From the NCBI RefSeq assembly GCF_017814975.1, contig NZ_JAGIQA010000014.1, forward strand, positions 1 to 64,000: a stretch of DNA of 64,000 nucleotides, read 5' to 3'. Shown here in pieces: positions 19,437-27,052 of this stretch. The notes below the pieces were generated by a model, which worked only from the letters and a program-made list of their open reading frames with translations, searched no databases and had not been told where the DNA came from. Numbering within the stretch: position 1 is the first letter of the stretch; every line of letters begins with the position of its first letter. This stretch comes from Cupriavidus consociatus (GTDB lineage Bacteria > Pseudomonadota > Gammaproteobacteria > Burkholderiales > Burkholderiaceae). The position numbers and the translations under genes are program-made.

Positions 19437-21058
19437 GCCAGCTTGCCGCCGACGATGCTGAGCGCCACCGCTTCGGCCACCTCGATACCGTCGATCGCGG
19501 CCGAGTAGATGCCGCCGGCATAGCCGGCACCCTCGCCCGCCGGGTACAGGCCCCTGACGTTGATGCTCTGGTAATCGTCGTTGTTGCGGCGGATGCGCAG
19601 CGGCGACGAGGTGCGCGTCTCCACGCCGGTCAGCACGGCGTCATGCAGCGCGAAGCCCGGCAGCTTCTTGTCGATCTCCGGAATGCCTTCGCGGATTGCC
19701 TCGATCACGTAGTCGGGCAACGACGTGCTCAGATCCGTCGGCGTCACGCCCGGCTTGTACGAAGGCTCGACCGAGCCCAGCGACGTCGACGCACGGCCGG
19801 CGATAAAATCGCCCACCAGCTGGCCCGGCGCGTTGTAGTTGCTGCCGCCCAGCTCGAACGCGCGTTCTTCCCACTTGCGCTGGAACTCGATGCCGGCCAG
19901 CGGTCCGCCGGGATAATCTTCCGGGGTAATGCCGACCACAATGCCGGCGTTGGCATTGCGCTCGGCGCGCTTGTACTGGCTCATGCCGTTGGTCACCACG
20001 CGCCCCGGCTCCGATGCCGCCGCCACCACCGTGCCGCCCGGGCACATGCAGAAGCTGTACACCGAACGCCCGTTGCTGCAGTGGTGCACCACCTTGTAGT
20101 CGGCCGCGCCCAGCAGCTTGTTGCCGGCGAACTTGCCGAAGCGGCTGCGGTTGATCAGGCCCTGCGGATGCTCGATGCGGAAGCCCAGCGAGAACGGCTT
20201 GGCCTCCATGAAAACGCCGCGATCGTGCAGCATCTGGAAAGTATCGCGCGCGCTGTGGCCGACCGCCATGATGACGTGGTCGGCTTCCAGGTATTCGCCG
20301 TTCGACAGCTTCAGGCCGCGCACCTGGCCGCCGTCGATGTCGATATCGTCGACGCGCGTTTCGAAGCGGATCTCGCCGCCCAGCGCGATGATCTCGGCGC
20401 GCATCTTCTCGACCATGCTGACCAGGCGGAACGTGCCGATATGCGGGCGCGCCTTGTACAGGATGTCTTCCGGTGCGCCGGCACGCACGAACTCGTTCAG
20501 CACCTTGCGCCCGTAGTGCTTCGGGTCCTTGATCTGGCTGTACAGCTTGCCGTCCGAGAACGTGCCCGCGCCGCCTTCGCCGAACTGCACGTTCGACTCC
20601 GGGTTGAGCACGCTCTTGCGCCACAGGCCGAAAGTGTCCTTGGTGCGCTCGCGCACTTCCTTGCCGCGCTCCAGCACGATCGGACGGAACCCCGACTGCG
20701 CCAGGATCAGGCCGGCCAGCAGCCCGCACGGGCCCATGCCGATCACCACCGGGCGCAGCGCGGGGCCGCCTTGCGGGGCGCGCGCGACGAAGTGGTACTC
20801 CATGTCGGGCGTCACGCTCCAGTTGGGCTTGCCGGCCATGCGCTTGCGCGCCGCGGCTTCGTCGCTGACTTCGAGATCGATGATGTAGGTCAGCTTGATA
20901 TCGGAGCGCTTGCGCGCATCGTGGGCGCGGCGGAATACGGTATAGCCGATCAGGCCGTCTCCCTTGACGCCGATCTGCGCGGCGCTGGCACGCACGGCGG
21001 CGTCCAGGTCGCTTTCGGTATGGTCGAGCGGGAGTTTGACTTCACTTAGACGTAGCAT
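19433..21058 (-). CDS. NAD(P)/FAD-dependent oxidoreductase, COG2509-like (541 aa)
   Basis: The protein begins MLRLSEVKLPLDH and has an N-terminal roughly 85-residue domain typical of this family before the FAD fold, whose nucleotide motif is VVIGMGPCGLLAGLILAQ (about residues 102-119). Late blocks GRSVYSFCMCPGGTVV and GLYPAGEGAGYAGGIYSAA belong to the uncharacterised FAD dehydrogenases of COG2509. The reaction is unknown. The frame is open to 21271 but those 71 residues are low-complexity; M at 21058 is the conserved start. Its stop overlaps that of the neighbouring flavoprotein by four bases. Confidence 0.86.
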   Translation of the reverse strand: MLRLSEVKLPLDHTESDLDAAVRASAAQIGVKGDGLIGYTVFRRAHDARKRSDIKLTYIIDLEVSDEAAARKRMAGKPNWSVTPDMEYHFVARAPQGGPALRPVVIGMGPCGLLAGLILAQSGFRPIVLERGKEVRERTKDTFGLWRKSVLNPESNVQFGEGGAGTFSDGKLYSQIKDPKHYGRKVLNEFVRAGAPEDILYKARPHIGTFRLVSMVEKMRAEIIALGGEIRFETRVDDIDIDGGQVRGLKLSNGEYLEADHVIMAVGHSARDTFQMLHDRGVFMEAKPFSLGFRIEHPQGLINRSRFGKFAGNKLLGAADYKVVHHCSNGRSVYSFCMCPGGTVVAAASEPGRVVTNGMSQYKRAERNANAGIVVGITPEDYPGGPLAGIEFQRKWEERAFELGGSNYNAPGQLVGDFIAGRASTSLGSVEPSYKPGVTPTDLSTSLPDYVIEAIREGIPEIDKKLPGFALHDAVLTGVETRTSSPLRIRRNNDDYQSINVRGLYPAGEGAGYAGGIYSAAIDGIEVAEAVALSIVGGKLA

Positions 21059-21134
21059 GGGGAACCCGGGAACTGCGGCCGGGGGGTTGGGCACACCAAT
21101 GTGCCAGGCCGGCCGGAGCGCAATTTTATAGTTT

Positions 21135-21515
21135 TTAGGGCGCCGGGTCGGCAATCCGTTGCGGCCGATGACGCCATGGCGCCGGCACGCGGCGCCTGCG
21201 CCACCCGAGCAGCGCCGCCAGGCGCCTGAACATGCCAGGCGGCATGGCGATGGTGAAGGCGGCGTCGACATGCGCTGCCACCTGCAGCCAGCCTCGTTCC
21301 GGTATGGTCAGCGTTTCCCCCGCGCCCAGGCGCCAGCGGGGGACGTGCCAGCTTTCGGCCAGCCATTGCGGCGGCCCGCAGACCTCGATCCGGCCGGCGC
21401 CTGCATGCAGCACCGTGCCCGCCCGCACGCGCAGGTGCAGGCATTGTCCGGCAGACAGGCATGTGGCGGATGCCGGCAACACGGCTCCTGAAGGGTCGAT
21501 CGACAGGCTTGGCAT
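21135..21515 (-). CDS. DUF2917 family protein (126 aa)
   Basis: A small soluble protein of the DUF2917 family, which has a cupin-like all-beta prediction and no known function. Recognisable parts are LSAGQCLHLRVRAGTVLHAGAGRIEV and the Trp-containing LGAGETLTIPERGWLQV. DUF2917 genes are commonly found next to MocR-type regulators in Burkholderiales, exactly as here, where it is divergent from the regulator at 21691. CGGAG lies six bases before ATG 21515. It is a likely target of that regulator, by position. Confidence 0.8.
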   Translation of the reverse strand: MPSLSIDPSGAVLPASATCLSAGQCLHLRVRAGTVLHAGAGRIEVCGPPQWLAESWHVPRWRLGAGETLTIPERGWLQVAAHVDAAFTIAMPPGMFRRLAALLGWRRRRVPAPWRHRPQRIADPAP

Positions 21516-21623
21516 GGCTTGGCTCCGGTAACAGGTTCAGGCCTCCAGCCTATCGGCCGCCTCACGCACACGGCAGGCACACCCCCGCGCAACCACCACC
21601 GGAACAGCAAGGAAAAACCGAGG

Positions 21624-21661
21624 CTGTTACGATACAGGCACCCCGCATCTGTATCTGTACC
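21624..21661. promoter_or_regulatory. Candidate MocR operator between DUF2917 and its regulator
   Basis: CTGTTACGATACAG (21624-21637) is followed 11 bases later by CTGTATCTGTACC (21649-21661). GATACAG and CTGTATC form an inverted repeat, and CTGTA occurs twice in tandem in the right half. CTGTA/GATACAG half-sites of this type are known operators of MocR-type regulators. The site ends 29 bases before the regulator's ATG. Confidence 0.55.
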
Positions 21662-21690
21662 CGGATGGCCATCCGCCCCACCATGCCGCC

Positions 21691-23127
21691 ATGGAATCCA
21701 CCCCGCTCTACCGCCAGGTTGCCGGCCACTACCGGCGCGCCATCGAATCCGGCACGCTGACCGCCGGCGACCGCATGCCATCCGTGCGCGCACTGATGGG
21801 ACTGCATGGCGTCAGCCTGTCCACGGCGCTGCAGGCCTGCCGCCAGCTGGAAAGCGACGGCCTGCTCGAAGCCCGCCCGCGCGCCGGCTATTTTGTCGCG
21901 GCACCTGTGCGCGCGCCGCTGGCACCGCTGACCGAACCCGACGCCGCGCTGCCCGATCCCGCGCAGTACGTCGGCATCCACCAGCGCATTTCGGGACTGC
22001 TGGCGCGCAGCCAGCACCAGCATGTCCATACCAACCTGGGCGGCGCCTACTGTGCGCCCGCGCTGTATCCCGCCGAGGCGCTGCGCAGCGCCGCGGCGCG
22101 CGCCCTGCGCCGGCATCCGATGCTGTTCGGCGAGGCGGTCGAGCCTGAAGGCCATGCGCCGCTACGCGGTGCCATCGCGCGTCAGGCGCTGCACGCGCGG
22201 ATGCAACTGGCGCCGGAGGAGATCGTCATCACGCACGGCTGTACCGAGGCGCTCAACCTGGCGTTGCGCGCGGTGGCCGGCCCGGGCGACGTGATCGCGG
22301 TGGAATCGCCCACCTACTACGGACTGCTGCAGATCCTCGAAAGCCTCGGCATGCGCGCGCTGGAAATCCCGTGCAGCCCGCAGACCGGGATGTCGCTCGA
22401 GGCGCTCGAACTGGCGGCGCAGCACTACGACAATATCCGCGCGGTGGCGGTGGTGCCCAACCTGCAGAACCCGCTCGGCTGCATCATGCCTGACACGCAC
22501 AAGGCGCGCCTGGTGCAGTGGTGCGAGGCGCGCGGCATCGCGCTGATCGAGGACGACTGCTTTTCCGCCACCGCCGACGGCGATACCCAGCCGGCGGCGG
22601 CCAAGGCCTGGGATGGCAGCGGCAACGTGATCCACTGCGCCTCGCTGCACAAGGTGCTGGCGCCTGGCATGCGGCTCGGCTGGATCGCTGCCGGCAAATG
22701 GCAGCCGCGCGTGGAAATGCTCAAGTTCGGGCTGTCGCGGCCCAACGAGATGCTGTCGCAGATGGCGGCGGCGGATTTCCTCGCCAGTGGCGCGCATGAA
22801 CGGCACCTGCGCCGGCTACGCACGCGGCTGCAGCTGCAGCGCGAATGGTTCGCCCAGGCGGTGGCAGCAAGCTTCCCGGCCGGGACGCGGCTGGGCTCGC
22901 CGCGCGGCGGCATGCACCTGTGGGTGGAGATGCCCGCGCAGGTCTCGTCCGAGGCGGTTTTCGACCAGGCGCTGCAGGCCGGCATCCGCGTGATGCCCGG
23001 GGTGATGTTCTCCAACGCCGGGCGCTTCGACCATTGCCTGCGCATCAACTGCGGCACGCCGCGCTCGGCGCAGATCGAGCGCGCACTGGCCACGCTGGCC
23101 GGCGTGGTGCACCGCCTGGCCGGCTAG
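21691..23127 (+). CDS. MocR-type regulator, GntR DNA-binding plus aminotransferase-like domain (478 aa)
   Basis: Residues 1-70 are a GntR winged helix: PLYRQVAGHYRRAIESGTLTAGDRMPSVRALMG and the recognition region VSLSTALQACRQLESDGLL. The rest is a fold-type I aminotransferase domain: ITHGCTEALNLALRAVAGPGD, NLQNPLGCIMP, LIEDDCFSA, and ASLHKVLAPGMRLGWIAAG, in which the Lys of HKVLAPG is the predicted PLP Schiff-base lysine. Such proteins are PLP-responsive transcription regulators rather than enzymes. It lies divergent from DUF2917 with a candidate operator between them. The effector is unknown. Confidence 0.9.
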   Translation: MESTPLYRQVAGHYRRAIESGTLTAGDRMPSVRALMGLHGVSLSTALQACRQLESDGLLEARPRAGYFVAAPVRAPLAPLTEPDAALPDPAQYVGIHQRISGLLARSQHQHVHTNLGGAYCAPALYPAEALRSAAARALRRHPMLFGEAVEPEGHAPLRGAIARQALHARMQLAPEEIVITHGCTEALNLALRAVAGPGDVIAVESPTYYGLLQILESLGMRALEIPCSPQTGMSLEALELAAQHYDNIRAVAVVPNLQNPLGCIMPDTHKARLVQWCEARGIALIEDDCFSATADGDTQPAAAKAWDGSGNVIHCASLHKVLAPGMRLGWIAAGKWQPRVEMLKFGLSRPNEMLSQMAAADFLASGAHERHLRRLRTRLQLQREWFAQAVAASFPAGTRLGSPRGGMHLWVEMPAQVSSEAVFDQALQAGIRVMPGVMFSNAGRFDHCLRINCGTPRSAQIERALATLAGVVHRLAG

Positions 23128-23333
23128 TCTGCGGCAGCGCGCATTTTTGCAACACACATGCAGGGCGGACTGCCGGATTGACCTGCTTTTTGCGCCCCGT
23201 TTGCCCCATTTGCCACCGCCTGGCCTATGCTTGTGCGCTGGCGCGCGCCCGTGGCCCGGCTGGTCCCCGCTGCCGGCGGCCCCCCCTGCCAGGCGCCGCC
23301 ATCAGACGGGAACAAGAATAAAGGAGAGTGGCC

Positions 23334-24839
23334 TTGAGCAGTCCATCCGCGGCATCGCGCAACCGCCCTGCCGGCACCGAACCGGGCAACAGCGTCGACG
23401 ACTACCAGACGCTGTTCCAGCTCGCCCCCGTGTCGCTGTGGCTGGAAGACTTCAGCGACGTGCGGGTGCATTTCGAACAGCTGCGCCGCGACGGGGTCAC
23501 CGACCTGCGCGCCTACCTGCGCGCCAACCCGCACCAGGTAGCGCAGTGCTCGTCGCTGATCCGCGTGATCGATGTCAACCAGCGCACGCTCGACCTGTTC
23601 CGCGCGGCCGGCCTCGATGACCTCATCGCCAACCTCGAGACGGTGTTCCGCGACGACATGTTCGACCAGCACGTGGAAGAACTCGGCCAGCTCTGGGACG
23701 GCGGCAACCGCTTTTCCAGCCAGACCGTCAATTACACGCTGGACGGCGAACGCCTCGACATCCGGCTCGAGGCCACGGTGATGCCCGGCCATGAAGGCAG
23801 CTGGGAGCGCGTGCTGCTGTCGATCGAGGACATTACCGCGCGCGTGCGCACCGAACGCGAGCTGCGCTGCAGCGAGCAGTACGCCGTGGGCCTGTTCGAA
23901 CACTCGCCGGTGTCGCTGTGGGTGGAAGACTTCAGCGCGGTCAAGGTGCTGCTGGACGAAGTGCGCGCGGCCGGCATCACTGACTTCCGCACCTTCCTCA
24001 ACGTGCATCCGGACTTCGTCTCGCGCTGCATGCAGGAAATCCGCGTGCTCGACGTCAACCGGCAGACGCTGCTGATGTTCGGCGCCGGGTCCAAGCAGAT
24101 CCTGTTGTCGCGCCTCGGCGATGTGTTCCGCGACGACATGCGCATCCACTTTGCCGAGCAGCTGGTCGACCTCTGGCACGAGAAGCTGTGGCAGCAGCGC
24201 GAAGTCATCAACTACACCCTCGATGGCCGCCAGGTCGACGTCTTCATGCAGTGGTCGGTCTTCCCCGGCTGCGAAGCCGACTGGGACCAGGTGCTGGTGT
24301 CGCTGACCGACATCACCGCGCGCAAGAAGGCCGAGGCCTATGTCGAGTTCCTGGGCAAGCACGACGTGCTGACCAAGCTCTACAACCGCGCCTACTACGA
24401 AGACGAACTGGCGCGGCTGGGCCGCAAGGGCCCGTGGCCGGTCAGCGTGGTGGCGGTGGACCTGAACGGGCTGAAAGTGGTCAACGACCAGTTCGGCCAC
24501 GGCGACGGCGACGGACTGCTGCGCCGCACCGGCGAGGTGCTGAAGAAAGCGGTGGGCGAGCAGGCCTGCGTGGCGCGCATCGGCGGCGATGAATTCATGG
24601 TGCTGCTGCCCGGCCGCGACGAGCGCGGCGCCGCCACGGTGGTCGAGCAGATCGAACAGGTGGTCGAACTGAACAACACCTTCTATCCCGGCGTGCGCCT
24701 GAGCTTCTCTATCGGCCATGCCACCTGCGTGCAGGGCGAGCGCCTGACCGACGCGGTCAAGGTGGCCGACAGCCGCATGTACGAAGCCAAGCGTGCGCAC
24801 TACGAGGCGCTGGGCAACGAGCGCCGCCGCGGCAACTGA
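23334..24839 (+). CDS. Diguanylate cyclase with two tandem PAS-like sensor repeats (501 aa)
   Basis: The C-terminal domain (from about residue 335) is a GGDEF diguanylate cyclase that makes c-di-GMP: VDLNGLKVVNDQFGHGDGDGLL and the intact active-site motif RIGGDEF. No RxxD inhibitory site is present five residues before GGDEF. Upstream are two homologous repeats of about 145 residues, each with LAPVSLWLEDFS/HSPVSLWVEDFS, VIDVNQRTLDLF/VLDVNRQTLLMF, VFRDDM and a final DITAR; they look like PAS folds. No membrane segment is present. The start is taken as TTG 23334, seven bases after AAGGAG; a GTG at 23328 is too close to that site. A terminator follows. Confidence 0.88.
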   Translation: MSSPSAASRNRPAGTEPGNSVDDYQTLFQLAPVSLWLEDFSDVRVHFEQLRRDGVTDLRAYLRANPHQVAQCSSLIRVIDVNQRTLDLFRAAGLDDLIANLETVFRDDMFDQHVEELGQLWDGGNRFSSQTVNYTLDGERLDIRLEATVMPGHEGSWERVLLSIEDITARVRTERELRCSEQYAVGLFEHSPVSLWVEDFSAVKVLLDEVRAAGITDFRTFLNVHPDFVSRCMQEIRVLDVNRQTLLMFGAGSKQILLSRLGDVFRDDMRIHFAEQLVDLWHEKLWQQREVINYTLDGRQVDVFMQWSVFPGCEADWDQVLVSLTDITARKKAEAYVEFLGKHDVLTKLYNRAYYEDELARLGRKGPWPVSVVAVDLNGLKVVNDQFGHGDGDGLLRRTGEVLKKAVGEQACVARIGGDEFMVLLPGRDERGAATVVEQIEQVVELNNTFYPGVRLSFSIGHATCVQGERLTDAVKVADSRMYEAKRAHYEALGNERRRGN

Positions 24840-24860
24840 AGCAGCCTGACGCAAGAAAGC

Positions 24861-24889
24861 AAAAGAGCCGGCAGGCGCCGGCTCTTTTG
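24861..24889. terminator. Bidirectional terminator between the GGDEF gene and lpxO
   Basis: AAAAGAGCCGGC and GCCGGCTCTTTT pair around a 4-base loop, giving A and T runs on both sides. The two flanking genes converge on it. Confidence 0.88.
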
Positions 24890-24907
24890 CTGATGACATC
24901 TCGCGAA

Positions 24908-25810
24908 TTACAGGAAGATGACCAGGGCCACGCCCCCCACGATCAGGCCGAACTTGGCCACGTAGTACAGCTGGCGGTTCCATGCCTTGAAGCGGCGGCG
25001 ATATTGCCCGCCCAGCCAGACAAAGCGGAACAGCTTGTTGATCATGCCGGTCTGGTCGTGCTCGTCGTTGGGCGAACTCGCCGCGGTCATGACCTTGCGG
25101 CCCATCCAGTGGTTGAACCTGGCGGCCCAGCCATAGCGCATCGGCCGCTCGATATCGCAGAACAGGATCAGCCGGTTGGCGTCGCTGCGGTTTTCGGCCC
25201 AGTGCAGGTAGGTCTCGTCGAATACCACGCCCTCGCCGTCGCGCCAGCTGTGGCGCTCGCCGTCGACCTCGATAAAGCAGCGGTCGTCGTTGGGCGTGGA
25301 CAAACCCAGGTGGTAGCGCAGCGAGCCGGCAAACGGGTCGCGGTGCGGATTGAGCTTGCCGCCAGGCGGCAGCTCGGCGAACATCGCCGCCTTCACGCTC
25401 GGCAGCTCGCGCAGCAGCGCCACGGTCTTGGGGCACAGCACTTCGGCGGACGGGTGCTGGGCCTCGTACCACTTCAGGTAGAAACGCTTCCAGCCGTACT
25501 TGAAGAATGAATTGAAGCCGGCGTCGTCGTTCTTGTCCGCGGCCTTGATCTTGCGCATCGCGGCCAGCGCCAGGCCTTCGTCGCGGATCTCCGGCCACGC
25601 GGCGCGCAGCTTCTCCAGGTCCGGGAAATTATCGACCGGGATGTACGGCGTGCGCGGCACGCCCGAGAACGCGTACATGAAGCAGTTGATCGGCGCGACC
25701 AGCGCCGAATGGTCCAGCAGCTGGCGCCAGATCTTCAGCCTTACCTTGCCGCGGAAGTGCACATACAGGATGGCACCGAGGTAGCCCGCGACGATTATCC
25801 ACTTGATCAC
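24908..25810 (-). CDS. lpxO: Lipid A hydroxylase LpxO, AspH-type dioxygenase (300 aa, GTG start)
   Basis: LpxO is an Fe(II)/2-oxoglutarate dioxygenase that adds a 2-hydroxyl to a secondary acyl chain of lipid A at the inner membrane. Hallmarks are a start of KWIIVAGYLGAILYVHFRGKVR (membrane segment, then basic), AGFNSFFKYGWKRFYLKWY, the iron-binding HRDPFAGSLRYHLGL and the later WAENRSDANRLILFCD. A second hydrophobic segment ends the protein (FGLIVGGVALVIFL). The 300-residue size and order match LpxO closely. GTG 25810 is eight bases after AGGAGG; the longer frame to 25885 is not needed. It has its own unit, convergent with the GGDEF gene. Confidence 0.88.
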   Translation of the reverse strand: MIKWIIVAGYLGAILYVHFRGKVRLKIWRQLLDHSALVAPINCFMYAFSGVPRTPYIPVDNFPDLEKLRAAWPEIRDEGLALAAMRKIKAADKNDDAGFNSFFKYGWKRFYLKWYEAQHPSAEVLCPKTVALLRELPSVKAAMFAELPPGGKLNPHRDPFAGSLRYHLGLSTPNDDRCFIEVDGERHSWRDGEGVVFDETYLHWAENRSDANRLILFCDIERPMRYGWAARFNHWMGRKVMTAASSPNDEHDQTGMINKLFRFVWLGGQYRRRFKAWNRQLYYVAKFGLIVGGVALVIFL

Positions 25811-25949
25811 CCGAAGGTCCTCCTGGTTGGCCGCCCTGGCGCGCCAATGACGGACGCAGCGGGCAGGCTGGGCGAAAACCGGCATTTTACCGAAATGGCC
25901 GGCACGCCGCAGCTAGTGGCGGCTGAGGCACATCACAGCGAGAGGCGAT

Positions 25950-26273
25950 CTAGGACTCGCGATCCTGCCCGCCGCGCGACTGGCGCGCGATGCGATCGAT
26001 CAGCGCCTGGGCATCCTCGGGCATGCCCTGCAGTGTCAGCAAGCGGGCGTTGAGCACGAGGTTTTCCAGCACCAGCTTGGCGGTCGAGGCCCACATCGTG
26101 GCCAGCAGCGCTTCCATCGGCATGCCGGACGTTTCCATCTGCTCGGAGCGCTCGGCGATCAGCCGGCACGCCAGCTGGCGCAGCGCGCTGTCGTCGAACG
26201 GCAGGTCGGCGTAGTCGATCGGGTCTTCCTTTTCGACCTCGGCCATCAGTTGCAGCAGGGTGTCTTCTGTCAT
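25950..26273 (-). CDS. Conserved-looking protein of unknown function (107 aa)
   Basis: A short acidic, largely helical protein without signal peptide or membrane segment. It begins MTEDTLLQLMAEVEKEDPIDY, and a Leu/Ala-rich helical middle (LVLENLVLNARLLTLQGM) follows. GGAG lies about nine bases before ATG 26273; the longer frame to 26369 adds a low-complexity, Arg-rich part and is rejected. I do not recognise the family. It lies between lpxO and an AhpD-like gene, all on the minus strand but with gaps over 100 bases, so an operon is not evident. Confidence 0.65.
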   Translation of the reverse strand: MTEDTLLQLMAEVEKEDPIDYADLPFDDSALRQLACRLIAERSEQMETSGMPMEALLATMWASTAKLVLENLVLNARLLTLQGMPEDAQALIDRIARQSRGGQDRES

Positions 26274-26476
26274 GGGCAGACTCCTGGCAAGGCATGAACG
26301 CGATGGGCACCGCCAGTCACGCGGCGACGAACTTCTCAGCATCGCGCTCGACCTGATCGGCATTGCCATAGCCTACCATCGCATCGGCCATCGGGCCACG
26401 ATGCCTCCCTGCCGCGCGCCGCGGTTGTGCCTTCCGTTCGGCGCCTGTGGCGAGCGAATGCAGCGCGCCGCTATGT

Positions 26477-26920
26477 TCAGAGCGCCGGCGGCTGGCGACG
26501 GAAGCCGACGCCGAAGCGGTTCCACGCATTGATCATCGAGATCAGCAAGGTCAGGTCGGCAATTTCCTTCTCCGAGAATTGCTCGCGCACCGCGTTGTAG
26601 TCAGCGTCGGGCGCCTGGCTTTGCGGCAGCAATGTCAGCGCCTCGGTCCAGGCCAGCGCGGCACGCTCCCGCGCGGTGAACCAGCTCACTTCGCGCCATG
26701 CCGGCAGCAGGCTTAGGCGGCGATCGCTCTCGCCGTGCTTGCGCGCGTCGGTCACATGCATGTCGAGGCAGAAGGCACAGCCGTTGATCTGCGAGGCACG
26801 GATCTTCACCAGTTCCTTCAGGCTGTTTTCGAGCCCGCAGCGGGCCAGGTAGATCTCCACGCCGACCATGGCCTTGTAGGCGTCCGGGGCCACGTCTTGC
26901 CAGTTCATGCGTTCTTCCAT
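26477..26920 (-). CDS. Carboxymuconolactone decarboxylase/AhpD-like protein (147 aa)
   Basis: The AhpD-fold signature is clear: LVKIRASQINGCAFCLDMHVTDARKHGES, in which CAFCLDMH is the C-x-x-C-x-x-x-H redox motif, as in alkylhydroperoxidase AhpD-type proteins. It probably handles peroxides or related oxidants with a thiol relay. The family is all-helical and forms oligomers. The ATG at 26920 has GGAG seven bases upstream; the frame continues upstream but that part overlaps the divergent regulator gene. It shares a promoter region with the MocR-type regulator at 27053, which probably controls it. Confidence 0.87.
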   Translation of the reverse strand: MEERMNWQDVAPDAYKAMVGVEIYLARCGLENSLKELVKIRASQINGCAFCLDMHVTDARKHGESDRRLSLLPAWREVSWFTARERAALAWTEALTLLPQSQAPDADYNAVREQFSEKEIADLTLLISMINAWNRFGVGFRRQPPAL

Positions 26921-27008
26921 GTCGATGCTCCAGGGATCCGGTTGAGTGATGGGCGGGCGCTGGCCCGTTGGACTCAAAGATAGCCCCGGAGATTGGCTCC
27001 GTACACTG

Positions 27009-27043
27009 CCAATTTCCGGCAAAATTAGTAGTCCAATTTCCGG
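27009..27043. promoter_or_regulatory. Two perfect 11-bp direct repeats in the divergent promoter region
   Basis: CCAATTTCCGG occurs at 27009-27019 and again at 27033-27043, 24 bases start to start. They sit between the AhpD-like gene and the MocR-type regulator and end nine bases before the regulator's ATG. Direct repeats are the usual operator form for MocR proteins, so this is a candidate autoregulatory site. Confidence 0.65.
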
Positions 27044-27052
27044 ACAAGGACC

